A stretch of 64,000 nucleotides of DNA from Mycobacterium sp. IS-3022. GTDB taxonomy: Bacteria; Actinomycetota; Actinomycetes; Mycobacteriales; Mycobacteriaceae. The translations under genes and the position numbers were made by a program. How positions within the stretch are numbered: position 1 is the stretch's first letter; every line of letters begins with the position of its first letter. Below, piece after piece: positions 50,901 through 58,481 of the stretch. The DNA lies in NCBI RefSeq assembly GCF_001500065.1, contig NZ_LQIN01000023.1, positions 62,001 through 126,000 on the forward strand. Reading direction: 5' to 3'. The notes below the pieces were generated by a model. That model did not search any database. It worked only from the letters and a program-made list of their open reading frames with translations, and was not told where the DNA came from.

Positions 50901-52007
50901 TCACATCGACTTCTGGAGTACGGCCACCGTGTCGAGATCTTCCAGCGCCGCCACTGCCCGGCGCAGACCTTCGAGCGCGATGCCCTCGGCCTGCATTCCG
51001 CCCATACCGGCGGTGATCAGCGCGGCGACATAGGCGTAGAGCGCGCCCTGCCGGTAGCGATGCCACAGCTCGTCGCGATCCAGCTCGGGACCGCCGGAGG
51101 CGGTCAGCGCTCGACGGTAGACGTCAAGCAGGTCGCGTTGGTGCACCTGGCGATCGGCCGACGTCATGCTGGTGACCAGGGTGTAGGCCAGTTCCCGGCC
51201 GGGATGGCCGCGCCGCACCGCCTGCCAGTCCAACAACCCGGCCGCGCCGTTTCGGAAGTAGATGTTGCCCGGATGGGCGTCGCCGTGCATGACGGTGTGG
51301 GGCGGCTCGTCGATGAGACGTGCCACGGCGCGGTAGTTGTCGTCGATGAAGCGGCCGGCGTCGACCGCGATGTCGGTTCGCTCGGCCATTCGGCGCGCGG
51401 ACGTCTTCAGCAGCGGTCCGGTGAGAAACGACGCGGTGTCGCCCGACGCGGTGTACAGCCACGCGGGCACGCGTTCCCAGAACGTCGCGTGCAGCCTTGC
51501 CAGGAGTTCGACGATTTTCGCCGCCCGGTCGGCACCGATCGGATGAAGGGTGTCGGGGAACTCGCATTCGCCGGCGGTCAGGTCTTCCAGCACGAGCACA
51601 TAGCGGCCGGTCATCGAGTCGAACGCCGAGCCGTAGCAGATCGGAACTCCGGTCAGTCGCGGGGACAACTCGCGGTAGAAGCGTGTCTCGGTCGCCCCCA
51701 GTCGACCCATCTCGCCCATCAGTCGAGTGGCGACCGTCGCGGCCGCCATCTTGACGAACACCGTCGACGGGACGTCGTCACCGACAAGGGCGAGCCGGGC
51801 GCGCGACGACGTGCCGGCGTCACCGCCCAACACCGACAGCGACGTGACGCGACGCCCGATGATCCGCGACATGGCGGGCTCGTCGAGTTCGGACACGGAT
51901 CGCGGAAGTGATCGCCGACGCCCGATGGCGGTGTCGGTGGCGATACGTTGTATCCCGCGGCCAAGATGTGCTGCCAGGCCGACGGCCGGCGGGGCGTGCT
52001 TCACCAC
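50901..52007 (-). CDS. Kinase-fold phosphotransferase (APH family)
   Basis: 368 residues. The catalytic loop VMHGDAHPGNIYF and the metal-binding LLDWQAVRRGHPGREL are the APH/choline-kinase motifs. Such proteins near CoA-transferase and P450 genes are common in mycobacteria (for example the FadE-linked ones), and most are not drug-resistance enzymes. They may phosphorylate an alcohol on a lipid-like substrate. GTG start; element D lies 6 bp upstream, and a TAAACT -10 inside it could give a leaderless message. Confidence 0.88.
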   Translation of the reverse strand: MVKHAPPAVGLAAHLGRGIQRIATDTAIGRRRSLPRSVSELDEPAMSRIIGRRVTSLSVLGGDAGTSSRARLALVGDDVPSTVFVKMAAATVATRLMGEMGRLGATETRFYRELSPRLTGVPICYGSAFDSMTGRYVLVLEDLTAGECEFPDTLHPIGADRAAKIVELLARLHATFWERVPAWLYTASGDTASFLTGPLLKTSARRMAERTDIAVDAGRFIDDNYRAVARLIDEPPHTVMHGDAHPGNIYFRNGAAGLLDWQAVRRGHPGRELAYTLVTSMTSADRQVHQRDLLDVYRRALTASGGPELDRDELWHRYRQGALYAYVAALITAGMGGMQAEGIALEGLRRAVAALEDLDTVAVLQKSM

Positions 52008-52012
52008 GCCAG

Positions 52013-52038
52013 TTTACAAATCGCCGCTTGAATGTAAA
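52013..52038. promoter_or_regulatory. Regulon element D (TTTACA-N14-TGTAAA)
   Basis: A perfect 6-14-6 inverted repeat between the divergent phosphotransferase and CoA-transferase genes. It is the most symmetrical of the four copies, which supports a dimeric protein binding site. On the minus strand it also reads as TTTACA-N16-TAAACT. Confidence 0.65.
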
Positions 52039-52049
52039 GAAAGGTGTCG

Positions 52050-53216
52050 ATGGCGGGTCCACTGGAGGGCGTGCGGGTCGTCGAACTCGGCGTGTGGGTG
52101 GCGGGACCCGCCGCCGGGGGAATACTCGCGGACTGGGGTGCCGACGTCGTGAAGATCGAGCCCCCGGCGGGCGATCCCGGCCGGATGTTCGGCCGGATGT
52201 TGGGCGTCGACGGCGAGTCGAACCCGCCGTTCGAGATGGACAATCGCGGCACGCGCAGCATCGTCCTCGACCTGACCTCGGCCGCCGGCGCCGCGACCGT
52301 ACGCCAATTGCTCGCTGGCGCAGACGTTTTCCTCACCAATGTCCGACCTGCGGCGCTCATGCGCATCGGCCTCGACTTCGCGGCGGTGACAGCGGCCAAT
52401 CCGCGACTGGTCTACGGGTTGATCACCGGTTACGGCGAGAACGGGCCCGATGCCGACCGGGCGGGCTACGACGTCGCGGCGTTCTGGGCGCGGTCGGGGC
52501 TGGCGCATCTGCTCACCCGTCCCGGTGATACGCCGCCGTTCCAACGCGGGGGAATGGGCGACCACATGGCCGGCATGACGCTCGCCGCAGCGGTGTGTGC
52601 GGCGCTGGTCGCCCGGGCCCGCACCGGCGCCGGGCAGTTGGTCAGCACGTCGCTGTACCGCCAGGGGGCCTACACCGTCAGCTTCGACCTGAACACGTTC
52701 CTGCTCACCGGAAACACCATCGCGATCGGTCAGCGCGAAACCATGGGCAACCCGTGCATGAACAACTACGTGGCCGCCGACGGGCGCCGGTTCTGGATCG
52801 TGGGTCTGCAGGCCGGCCGCCACTGGCCACCGCTGTGCCGCGCTGTCGGGCGGCCCGAGTGGCTGACCGATCCGCGCTTCGACACCCCGCAGGCGCGCGC
52901 CGCCAACGCCGTCGAACTGATCGCCGCACTCGACGAGATATTCGCGACCAGGCGGCTCGACGAATGGGCCGAAACCTTTGCCACCGAACCGGATTTCTTC
53001 TGGTCTCCGATCAACACGCTCGAAGACGTGGTCGGCGACGAGCAGTTCCACGCCGCCGGTGGAGTGGTGTACGTGCCTGATGGCGACGGCAGTACACCGA
53101 TGGTCGCCACCCCCGCCGACTTCCACGGCACCCCCTGGGAGCCGCGGTCGGCCGCACCGCGGCTCGGGGAGCACACCGACGAGATCATGGCCGAACTCGA
53201 GGCGCGTGATGCTTGA
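52050..53216 (+). CDS. CaiB/BaiF-family (class III) CoA-transferase
   Basis: 388 residues from ATG 52050 with AAAGAAAGG upstream; GTG 52044 is an alternative. GPLEGVRVVELGVWVAGPAAGGILADWGADVVKIE is the family signature. RPAALMRIGLDFAAVTAANPRLVYGLITGYGENGPDADRAGYD holds the expected active-site aspartate. It would activate an acid as CoA ester at the start of catabolism. Element D is directly upstream. The 3' end overlaps the convergent second TetR gene by 32 bp. Confidence 0.92.
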   Translation: MAGPLEGVRVVELGVWVAGPAAGGILADWGADVVKIEPPAGDPGRMFGRMLGVDGESNPPFEMDNRGTRSIVLDLTSAAGAATVRQLLAGADVFLTNVRPAALMRIGLDFAAVTAANPRLVYGLITGYGENGPDADRAGYDVAAFWARSGLAHLLTRPGDTPPFQRGGMGDHMAGMTLAAAVCAALVARARTGAGQLVSTSLYRQGAYTVSFDLNTFLLTGNTIAIGQRETMGNPCMNNYVAADGRRFWIVGLQAGRHWPPLCRAVGRPEWLTDPRFDTPQARAANAVELIAALDEIFATRRLDEWAETFATEPDFFWSPINTLEDVVGDEQFHAAGGVVYVPDGDGSTPMVATPADFHGTPWEPRSAAPRLGEHTDEIMAELEARDA

Positions 53217-53733
53217 CTCGCGCGGCATGACGGAGTTGGGCGAGGAAGTCGGCGTCGTCGTCACTGCGCACCAGATAGTGCGACACCGCGACGCGCACCG
53301 CGGTCGACACGGCTAGTGCGGCGTCGGGTCCGGTCGCGAGCCGTTCCAGGCGCTGCCGCATCAGCGGGATGACGCGGGCGAGCCGCTTGATGACCTGTTC
53401 GGGTTCGATGTCGATCATGCGCAAGCCCGGATAGGACTGCTGATACTCGACGATCACCCGCAGCGCTGCATCGAGTCGTTCACCCACCGGCAGGTGCGCG
53501 GTCGCCTCGGCCACTGCGCGTTCGTAGTACTGGCGTTCCCACACCACGAACGCATCGAGCAGATCACGTTTGCAGGCGAACCAGCGGTACAGGGTGGGCC
53601 GGGAAACCTGCGCCTGCACCGCGACTTCGGACAGGCTGAGCTTCGTCATGCCGTGGCGGCCGAGCACCTCCGCGGTCGCGGCGAGGATGCGTTCCCGCGT
53701 CGACGAGTCCGCGTCGGTTACCGGCACGGTCAT
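53185..53733 (-). CDS. TetR-family regulator, second paralog
   Basis: 182 residues from ATG 53733. Helix-turn-helix LSLSEVAVQAQVSRPTLYRWFACKRDLLDAF differs from the first paralog at only a few places, and the C-terminal HYLVRSDDDADFLAQLRHAA repeats it. Element B lies 4 bp before the start and before the divergent P450. Autoregulation and control of the P450/ferredoxin pair are therefore likely. The in-frame ATG at 53778 is beyond element B and is less likely. Confidence 0.92.
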   Translation of the reverse strand: MTVPVTDADSSTRERILAATAEVLGRHGMTKLSLSEVAVQAQVSRPTLYRWFACKRDLLDAFVVWERQYYERAVAEATAHLPVGERLDAALRVIVEYQQSYPGLRMIDIEPEQVIKRLARVIPLMRQRLERLATGPDAALAVSTAVRVAVSHYLVRSDDDADFLAQLRHAARVKHHAPRVRP

Positions 53734-53736
53734 AGC

Positions 53737-53762
53737 TTTACAAATTTTTGACGAAGTGTCAC
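53737..53762. promoter_or_regulatory. Regulon element B (TTTACA-N14-TGTCAC)
   Basis: It lies between the divergent second TetR gene (4 bp away) and the P450 gene (10 bp away). Core CTTTACAAATTTTTG equals copy A; the right end AAGTGTCACGCT equals copy C. The minus-strand reading GTGACA-N16-TAAAGC is also promoter-like. Confidence 0.65.
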
Positions 53763-53771
53763 GCTGATTCG

Positions 53772-55013
53772 GTGACACCAGCCCGTGAACACAGTGCCGT
53801 CGACATCACGTCGGAAGAGTTCTGGAGCCGGCCGTTCGCCGTTCGCGACGAGACGTTCGCGCGGTTGCGTGCCGCCGACGGGTTGACCTGGCACCCGCCG
53901 TTGCCGTCGATGTTTCCGATGGAAGAGCCCGGATTCTGGGCGTTGACGCGGCGCGCCGACATCGTCCACGTCAGCCAGCAACCCGAACTTTTCAGCTCCG
54001 CTCAGGGAGTGGCGCTGAACCCGATGCCCGCCGAGATCCAGCGATTCGCCTCGTTCTTCCTGACCATGGATCCGCCGCAGCACACCGTGTACCGGCGACT
54101 GATCAGCTCGGCGTTCACCCCGCGCAATATCCGGCTGATCGAAGAGCAGATCCACAAGAACGCGGTCACCATCGTCGAAAACCTCGTCGGTGCAGGCGAA
54201 GTCGAGTTCGTGTCGGCGTGTTCGGCGAAGCTGCCGATGCTGACGATCATGGACATGCTCGGTGTGCCCAGCGCCGACCAGCCCGCGGTCGCCTATGCCG
54301 CGGAGAAGCTGTTCGGCATGAGCGACGAGGAGTACGCCACCGAGGACGAACGCCTGGCCGACCCCGTCGCGCAGATCGCGCTGCTGTCGAACACCGGCGT
54401 GGAACTGGCGAAGTTCCGGCGCACCCACCCCGGCGACGACCTGATGACCAGCATCGTCAACGCCGAGGTCGACGGTCACCGGCTCACCGACGAAGAGATC
54501 GGCGCCTTCCTGATCCTGCTCGCCTCGGCGGGTAACGACACCACCAAGCAGGCGACGACGCACGCCATGATGGCGCTCGTCGAACACCCCGAACAGCGCG
54601 ACTGGCTGATGGCCGACTTCGACGGTCGGATCGGTTCGGCGATCGAGGAATTCATCCGCTGGTCGTCGCCGGTGCTGCAGTTCGCACGCTTTGTCACCGA
54701 GGACACCGAGATCAACGGCCATCCGGTCGTGGCCGGCGACAAGGTCGGCCTGTTCTACTGCTCGGCGAACCGCGACGAGGCCGTGTTCGCCGCTCCCGGC
54801 GCATTCGACCTCACCCGTTCGCCCAATCCGCACCTGGGGTTCGGCGGCGGCGGTCCGCACTACTGCCTGGGCAGTCAGCTGGCCAAAGCGGAACTGCGAA
54901 ACCTCTTCCACGAGTTGTTGACTCGGCTGAAAAGCATCGAGTTCGGCGAGCCCGATCTGCTGTACAGCAGCTTCGTGCACGGCGTCAAGCGGCTGCCCGC
55001 CGTCGTTCGTTAG
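53772..55013 (+). CDS. Cytochrome P450 monooxygenase
   Basis: 413 residues from GTG 53772, with no ribosome site, so perhaps leaderless. I-helix LLASAGNDTTKQATTHAM, ExxR in EEFIRWSSP, heme loop GFGGGGPHYCLGSQLAK with the cysteine at about 365. The heme-loop and I-helix style is that of mycobacterial P450s acting on sterol side chains, lipids or terpenoids. The next gene is its probable electron donor, a small ferredoxin 10 bp downstream. Confidence 0.94.
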   Translation: MTPAREHSAVDITSEEFWSRPFAVRDETFARLRAADGLTWHPPLPSMFPMEEPGFWALTRRADIVHVSQQPELFSSAQGVALNPMPAEIQRFASFFLTMDPPQHTVYRRLISSAFTPRNIRLIEEQIHKNAVTIVENLVGAGEVEFVSACSAKLPMLTIMDMLGVPSADQPAVAYAAEKLFGMSDEEYATEDERLADPVAQIALLSNTGVELAKFRRTHPGDDLMTSIVNAEVDGHRLTDEEIGAFLILLASAGNDTTKQATTHAMMALVEHPEQRDWLMADFDGRIGSAIEEFIRWSSPVLQFARFVTEDTEINGHPVVAGDKVGLFYCSANRDEAVFAAPGAFDLTRSPNPHLGFGGGGPHYCLGSQLAKAELRNLFHELLTRLKSIEFGEPDLLYSSFVHGVKRLPAVVR

Positions 55014-55023
55014 GGGAGTGAGC

Positions 55024-55215
55024 ATGCGTGTGGCGGTCGACCTCGACAAGTGCACCGGACACGGAATCTGCGAATCGATCGCCGAGGAGGTGTTCGAGGT
55101 CGGCGATGACGGCGTCGTGGTCATCCATGAGCCGGACCGGCCAGAGTCCGACCGCGACCGCATGCAGCAGGCCGTGACGCAGTGCCCCGTCGCGGCATTG
55201 CGCCTGGTCGACTGA
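55024..55215 (+). CDS. 3Fe-4S ferredoxin, partner of the P450
   Basis: 63 residues. The cluster ligands are in CTGHGIC (CxxHxxC, with histidine in place of the second cysteine) and in the C-terminal CPVAAL. This pattern marks P450-linked [3Fe-4S] ferredoxins of actinobacteria. ATG 55024 has AGGGGAG 5 nt upstream. It transfers single electrons from a reductase, not encoded here, to the P450 just before it. Confidence 0.93.
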   Translation: MRVAVDLDKCTGHGICESIAEEVFEVGDDGVVVIHEPDRPESDRDRMQQAVTQCPVAALRLVD

Positions 55216-55241
55216 GCGCGCCTGCCGCGATGCTGGGCAGC

Positions 55242-55247
55242 TATCGT
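55242..55247 (+). promoter_or_regulatory. -10 box for a leaderless transcript
   Basis: TATCGT ends exactly 7 nt before ATG 55255 of the protease gene. No ribosome site is present. This is the same geometry as at 22506, 38190 and 40974. Confidence 0.5.
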
Positions 55248-55254
55248 TTCCGCC

Positions 55255-56037
55255 ATGACGCCGAGAAGACTCGCGGTCTGCCTGCTCGCGATCGCCCTGT
55301 CGATCGGCGTGCCTGGCTGCGGCAGGTTCACTGAAACCCTGGACGTCGCCGTCGACGCCGAACCGACCGGTCCCGTCGCGATCGCCTCGGTCGCCGCACC
55401 CGACGCCGCGCTGGTCGACAACGCGGTCGTCGCCGAGGCCGCGCGCAGCGTCGTCAGGATCCAGACCATGGCGCCGTCGTGCCAGAAGACGCTGGCGGGC
55501 AGCGGAGTCGTCATCGCGCCCAACAAGGTGATGTCGGCCGCACACGCCGTCGCCGGCGGGGGCACGGTCAGCGTCTGGGTCGGCGATCGGGAACAGCCCG
55601 CCACCGTGGTGGTTTTCGACCCCTACATGGACATCGCGGTGCTCGACGTGCCCGACCTGCAGGCGCCGCCGCTGGCATTCGCCGACACACCGGCCATCAC
55701 CGGCACCGACGCCGTGGTGCTCGGATACCCGGGTGGCGGGCCGTTCACGGCTACGCCCGCAAGGATCCGCGAGGTCATCGAGCTTCAGGGGCCCGACATC
55801 TACCGCACCACGACGTTGAAGCGTGAGGTGTACGTCATCAGGGGCGCGATCCGGCAGGGCGAGTCCGGGGGACCGCTGCTCGGACTCGACCGGCGCGTGC
55901 TCGGCATCAGTTTCGGGGCGGCGGTCGACGAACCCGACACCGGGTTCGTGCTCACCGCCAAGCAGATCTTCGCGCTGATGCTCGAGGGTGTCGGCGCGAG
56001 TCAGCCCGTCGAGACCGGCGCCTGCGTCGTCGCCTGA
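55255..56037 (+). CDS. MarP-like secreted serine protease, lipoprotein form
   Basis: 260 residues. A hydrophobic leader ending SIGVPGC looks like a lipobox. The chymotrypsin-like triad is His in MSAAHAVAG, Asp in DPYMDIAVLD and Ser in RQGESGGPLLG. GYPGGGPFTATPARIREVIELQGPDIY is close to the protease domain of mycobacterial MarP (Rv3671c), which senses acid and oxidative stress. MarP normally carries four membrane helices before the protease. Here only the protease domain with a lipid anchor is present. It does not obviously belong to the catabolic island around it. Confidence 0.85.
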   Translation: MTPRRLAVCLLAIALSIGVPGCGRFTETLDVAVDAEPTGPVAIASVAAPDAALVDNAVVAEAARSVVRIQTMAPSCQKTLAGSGVVIAPNKVMSAAHAVAGGGTVSVWVGDREQPATVVVFDPYMDIAVLDVPDLQAPPLAFADTPAITGTDAVVLGYPGGGPFTATPARIREVIELQGPDIYRTTTLKREVYVIRGAIRQGESGGPLLGLDRRVLGISFGAAVDEPDTGFVLTAKQIFALMLEGVGASQPVETGACVVA

Positions 56038-56880
56038 TCACCGGCCGGGCTTGCTGTTTCCCACCCCAACTCCGCTCACGGACCGCACCAAGACCGACTG
56101 CTGGATGGCGCCGACAGCGCCGCGTTCGTCGAACAGAGTGCCGAGCGTGGTGCCGATACCGTCTGGCCCGTAACTGGTTTCGGCCCGGATGCCGATCCAC
56201 TCACCGTCGGGGATACGGTGCACGTGCACGGCGAGGTCGGTGTTCATGAACGTCCACTTGCGAATGTCGAGTTTGGTGCCGATGCCGTTGGCGTCGTCGG
56301 CGACCGCGAACAGCCGCTCCAGCGGCGTCATGGTCTCACCGTTGACCAGGTCGACCTCGGGCCGGATCCATGACTCGCCGGGGCCGTCGTCCAGCGGCCT
56401 GGTCAGCCACCGCCAATCCAGGCTGTGGACGTAGTTGCGGTCCCAGTCCTTCTTCATGTCACGGCTTTTCGCCTCCGCGAGCGGACGCAGCGGAGGCGCC
56501 GGCGCATGCTGCACCGCGCGGGTGTCGATGGTCTTCAACCGCCACCCGCTGGCTCTGGCGACGGGTCGGGGCTCGCCGTCGGGGCGCTGGGCCAACAGCT
56601 CGGCACTGACCAGCTCGATCTGCCTGCCCGCGCGCTCGATTCGCGACCGGACCCACAGGTCTCCTTCGGCCGGAACACCGCCGAGCAGGTCGATCAGCAC
56701 CCGGCTCAACCGGGTGTCCTCGCGGGTCTCGCAGCGCTCGAGCGCCCGCACCAGAAGCGCGGACACCGGCGCACCGTGCTGGATCGCGGCCGACCAGGTG
56801 CTGCGCACGAGATCGGTCGCGCGGAACCTCTCGCCGAGCGGATCGGTGTCGTCGACGAGTTCGTAGTAGGCGTCGGTCAC
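56038..56880 (-). CDS. Acyl-CoA thioesterase-like double-hotdog protein
   Basis: 280 residues from GTG 56880 (VTDAYYELVDDTDPLGERFRATDLVRSTW). SALLVRALERCE, VSAELLAQRPDG and, later, FMNTDLAVHVHRIPDGEWIGIRAETSYGPDGIGTTLGTLFDERG follow the TesB-like thioesterase superfamily in actinobacteria. It probably hydrolyses an acyl-CoA. The start overlaps the stop of the SMP-30 gene by 4 bp. Its frame stays open upstream, but those residues are non-coding in style. Confidence 0.85.
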   Translation of the reverse strand: MTDAYYELVDDTDPLGERFRATDLVRSTWSAAIQHGAPVSALLVRALERCETREDTRLSRVLIDLLGGVPAEGDLWVRSRIERAGRQIELVSAELLAQRPDGEPRPVARASGWRLKTIDTRAVQHAPAPPLRPLAEAKSRDMKKDWDRNYVHSLDWRWLTRPLDDGPGESWIRPEVDLVNGETMTPLERLFAVADDANGIGTKLDIRKWTFMNTDLAVHVHRIPDGEWIGIRAETSYGPDGIGTTLGTLFDERGAVGAIQQSVLVRSVSGVGVGNSKPGR

Positions 56881-57695
56881 GGCAGACCCGCTCCCGGGAC
56901 GTCGACGGTCGTGGCATCGACGCGGGACAGCTTGGTGCCGATCAGCCGCTGCGGATACGCGTCGGTGCTGGACACCAGGAACAACGTGCGGCGTTCGGGT
57001 CCGCCGAGCGCGCAGGCGATCGCGATGCGCTCGCCGATGTCGATGCGGTCGGTGACGGTGCCGCCCTCGGTGATCCTCGCGAACCGATGAGCCAGCGTCA
57101 TCGCCGTCCACACGCCGCCGTCGGCGTCGAGGCAGATGCCGTCCGGCGGCCCGTCGAGCCCGTCGGCGAACGTGCGGCGACCGGTCAGCGACCCGTCCGC
57201 GCCGATGGAGTACGCGGTCAGCCGCCTGCCGGTCGACTCCGCGACGATCAGCGTCGCGCCGTCCGGCGTGATCACCATGCCATTGGGGAACTCCAGGTCG
57301 ACGGCCACGACGGTGGCCGAGCCGTCGGGGTCGAGTCGCACGATCACCCCACCTTCGCGGGCCTGTGACCCTACGTACGCGCGCCCACCGTCGTCGACGA
57401 CCATGTCGCCGAGGCCGGCCGGCGCCGTGTCGGACAGATCGGCGACGGCTGCGACGTTCTCGCCGTCATAACGGAGCACTTGGCGCTTTTCGGTGGAGGA
57501 GATCAGCAGCGAACCGTCGGGGCGAAAGCCCAGGCCGGCGGGGGCGTGGCCGGGCAGCGGCAGCGTCGCCATGTCACCGTGCAGGTCGACGGTGTGCACC
57601 GCTTCGCCGAGCATGTCGGAGAACCAGAGCAGACCTTCGAACCACCGAGGCCCCTCGCCGAAGCAGAGCCCGTTCGCCAGCGGCGTCAACGTCAT
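56877..57695 (-). CDS. SMP-30/gluconolactonase-like lactonase
   Basis: 272 residues. GLCFGEGPRWFEGLLWFSDMLG, the NGM motif in LEFPNGMVITPDG, and DGLDGPPDGICLDADGGVWTA are the blade motifs of the SMP-30/regucalcin beta-propeller, which binds a divalent metal and opens lactones. A lactonase fits well with the Baeyer-Villiger-type enzyme encoded at 62.2 kb, since that reaction produces lactones from cyclic ketones. Element C lies 21 bp upstream. It is the first gene of a two-gene minus-strand operon. Confidence 0.9.
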   Translation of the reverse strand: MTLTPLANGLCFGEGPRWFEGLLWFSDMLGEAVHTVDLHGDMATLPLPGHAPAGLGFRPDGSLLISSTEKRQVLRYDGENVAAVADLSDTAPAGLGDMVVDDGGRAYVGSQAREGGVIVRLDPDGSATVVAVDLEFPNGMVITPDGATLIVAESTGRRLTAYSIGADGSLTGRRTFADGLDGPPDGICLDADGGVWTAMTLAHRFARITEGGTVTDRIDIGERIAIACALGGPERRTLFLVSSTDAYPQRLIGTKLSRVDATTVDVPGAGLP

Positions 57696-57715
57696 CCGGC
57701 CGCTGTCCTCACACC

Positions 57716-57741
57716 TTTACAAAACACGCGATAAGTGTCAC
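57716..57741. promoter_or_regulatory. Regulon element C (TTTACA-N14-TGTCAC)
   Basis: It lies between the divergent SMP-30 gene and the NIPSNAP-like/P450/ADH/aldolase/SDR/monooxygenase operon. The left CTTTACAAA and right AAGTGTCACGCT parts match copy B, while the centre differs, so the two ends are what is conserved. Confidence 0.62.
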
Positions 57742-57776
57742 GCTCGCAGGGTGCCACTGTCAAATGGGTGCAGGTC

Positions 57777-58481
57777 GTGAAGAAGTTCTACGGCCACACG
57801 CTGCTCTACTTGCATGAAACGATCACCCTCGGCTCGGCACGGGCCGAGCAATTCACCGAGGCGTTCAGCGACCTCTACCACCCGATGATGGCCGAACTCG
57901 GCGCGCGGCTGTTCGCGATCTGGGAGACGACGCCGTACAACGGGCATTGGCCGCAGGTCACGATCGTCTGGGAGATCGACCAGTTCGCCGACTACGCGCG
58001 TATCGGCAAGGCGCAGGCCCGGGGCGGCTCGCATGAGGCGGCGGCGGCGAAATGGTCGACGTTCCTCGCCGAGATCGGCGCGTCGGGCGAGGGCCGCATC
58101 ATGTACGCGGGCAAGTACAACCGGACGCTGGCCCAGCTACGCGAGGCGAACTTCGGCGCCGGCCTGGTGATCCAGGAGATCATGCAGACCAAGCCCGGCC
58201 GGCAGGACGACTACATCCGGGAACTGGAACGCCTATACGTCCCGTGGTCCGAGCGCACCGGAAAGCGTTGGCTCGGTTCGTTCATCACCACGTTCCGCTT
58301 CAACGAGGTCATCCACTATTGGGCGCTGGACGGCGACTGGGACTGTTTCGCGAACCACTACCCGTCATGGAAAGACAGTCCGCCCGCCGAGATCGTCACC
58401 TGGATGAGCGTCGCACCCGCGTTGCGCGACGGCTGGGAAGATTCCATCCTGCAGGCCCTACCCCCCTCGCCGCTGCAATGA
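57777..58481 (+). CDS. NIPSNAP-like dimeric alpha/beta-barrel protein
   Basis: About 234 residues. Two ferredoxin-like units are seen: GHTLLYLHETITLGSARAEQFTEAFSDLYHPMM with LFAIWETTPYNGHWPQVTIVWEIDQFADYARI, and VIQEIMQTKPGRQDDYIRELERLYVPW with WLGSFITTFRFNEVIHYWALDGDWDCF. This matches the NIPSNAP/EthD-like fold; the function is not known. Starts at GTG 57768 or 57735 are possible, but the latter lies inside element C. It is the first gene of the long plus-strand operon, and its stop overlaps the P450 start. Confidence 0.8.
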   Translation: MKKFYGHTLLYLHETITLGSARAEQFTEAFSDLYHPMMAELGARLFAIWETTPYNGHWPQVTIVWEIDQFADYARIGKAQARGGSHEAAAAKWSTFLAEIGASGEGRIMYAGKYNRTLAQLREANFGAGLVIQEIMQTKPGRQDDYIRELERLYVPWSERTGKRWLGSFITTFRFNEVIHYWALDGDWDCFANHYPSWKDSPPAEIVTWMSVAPALRDGWEDSILQALPPSPLQ

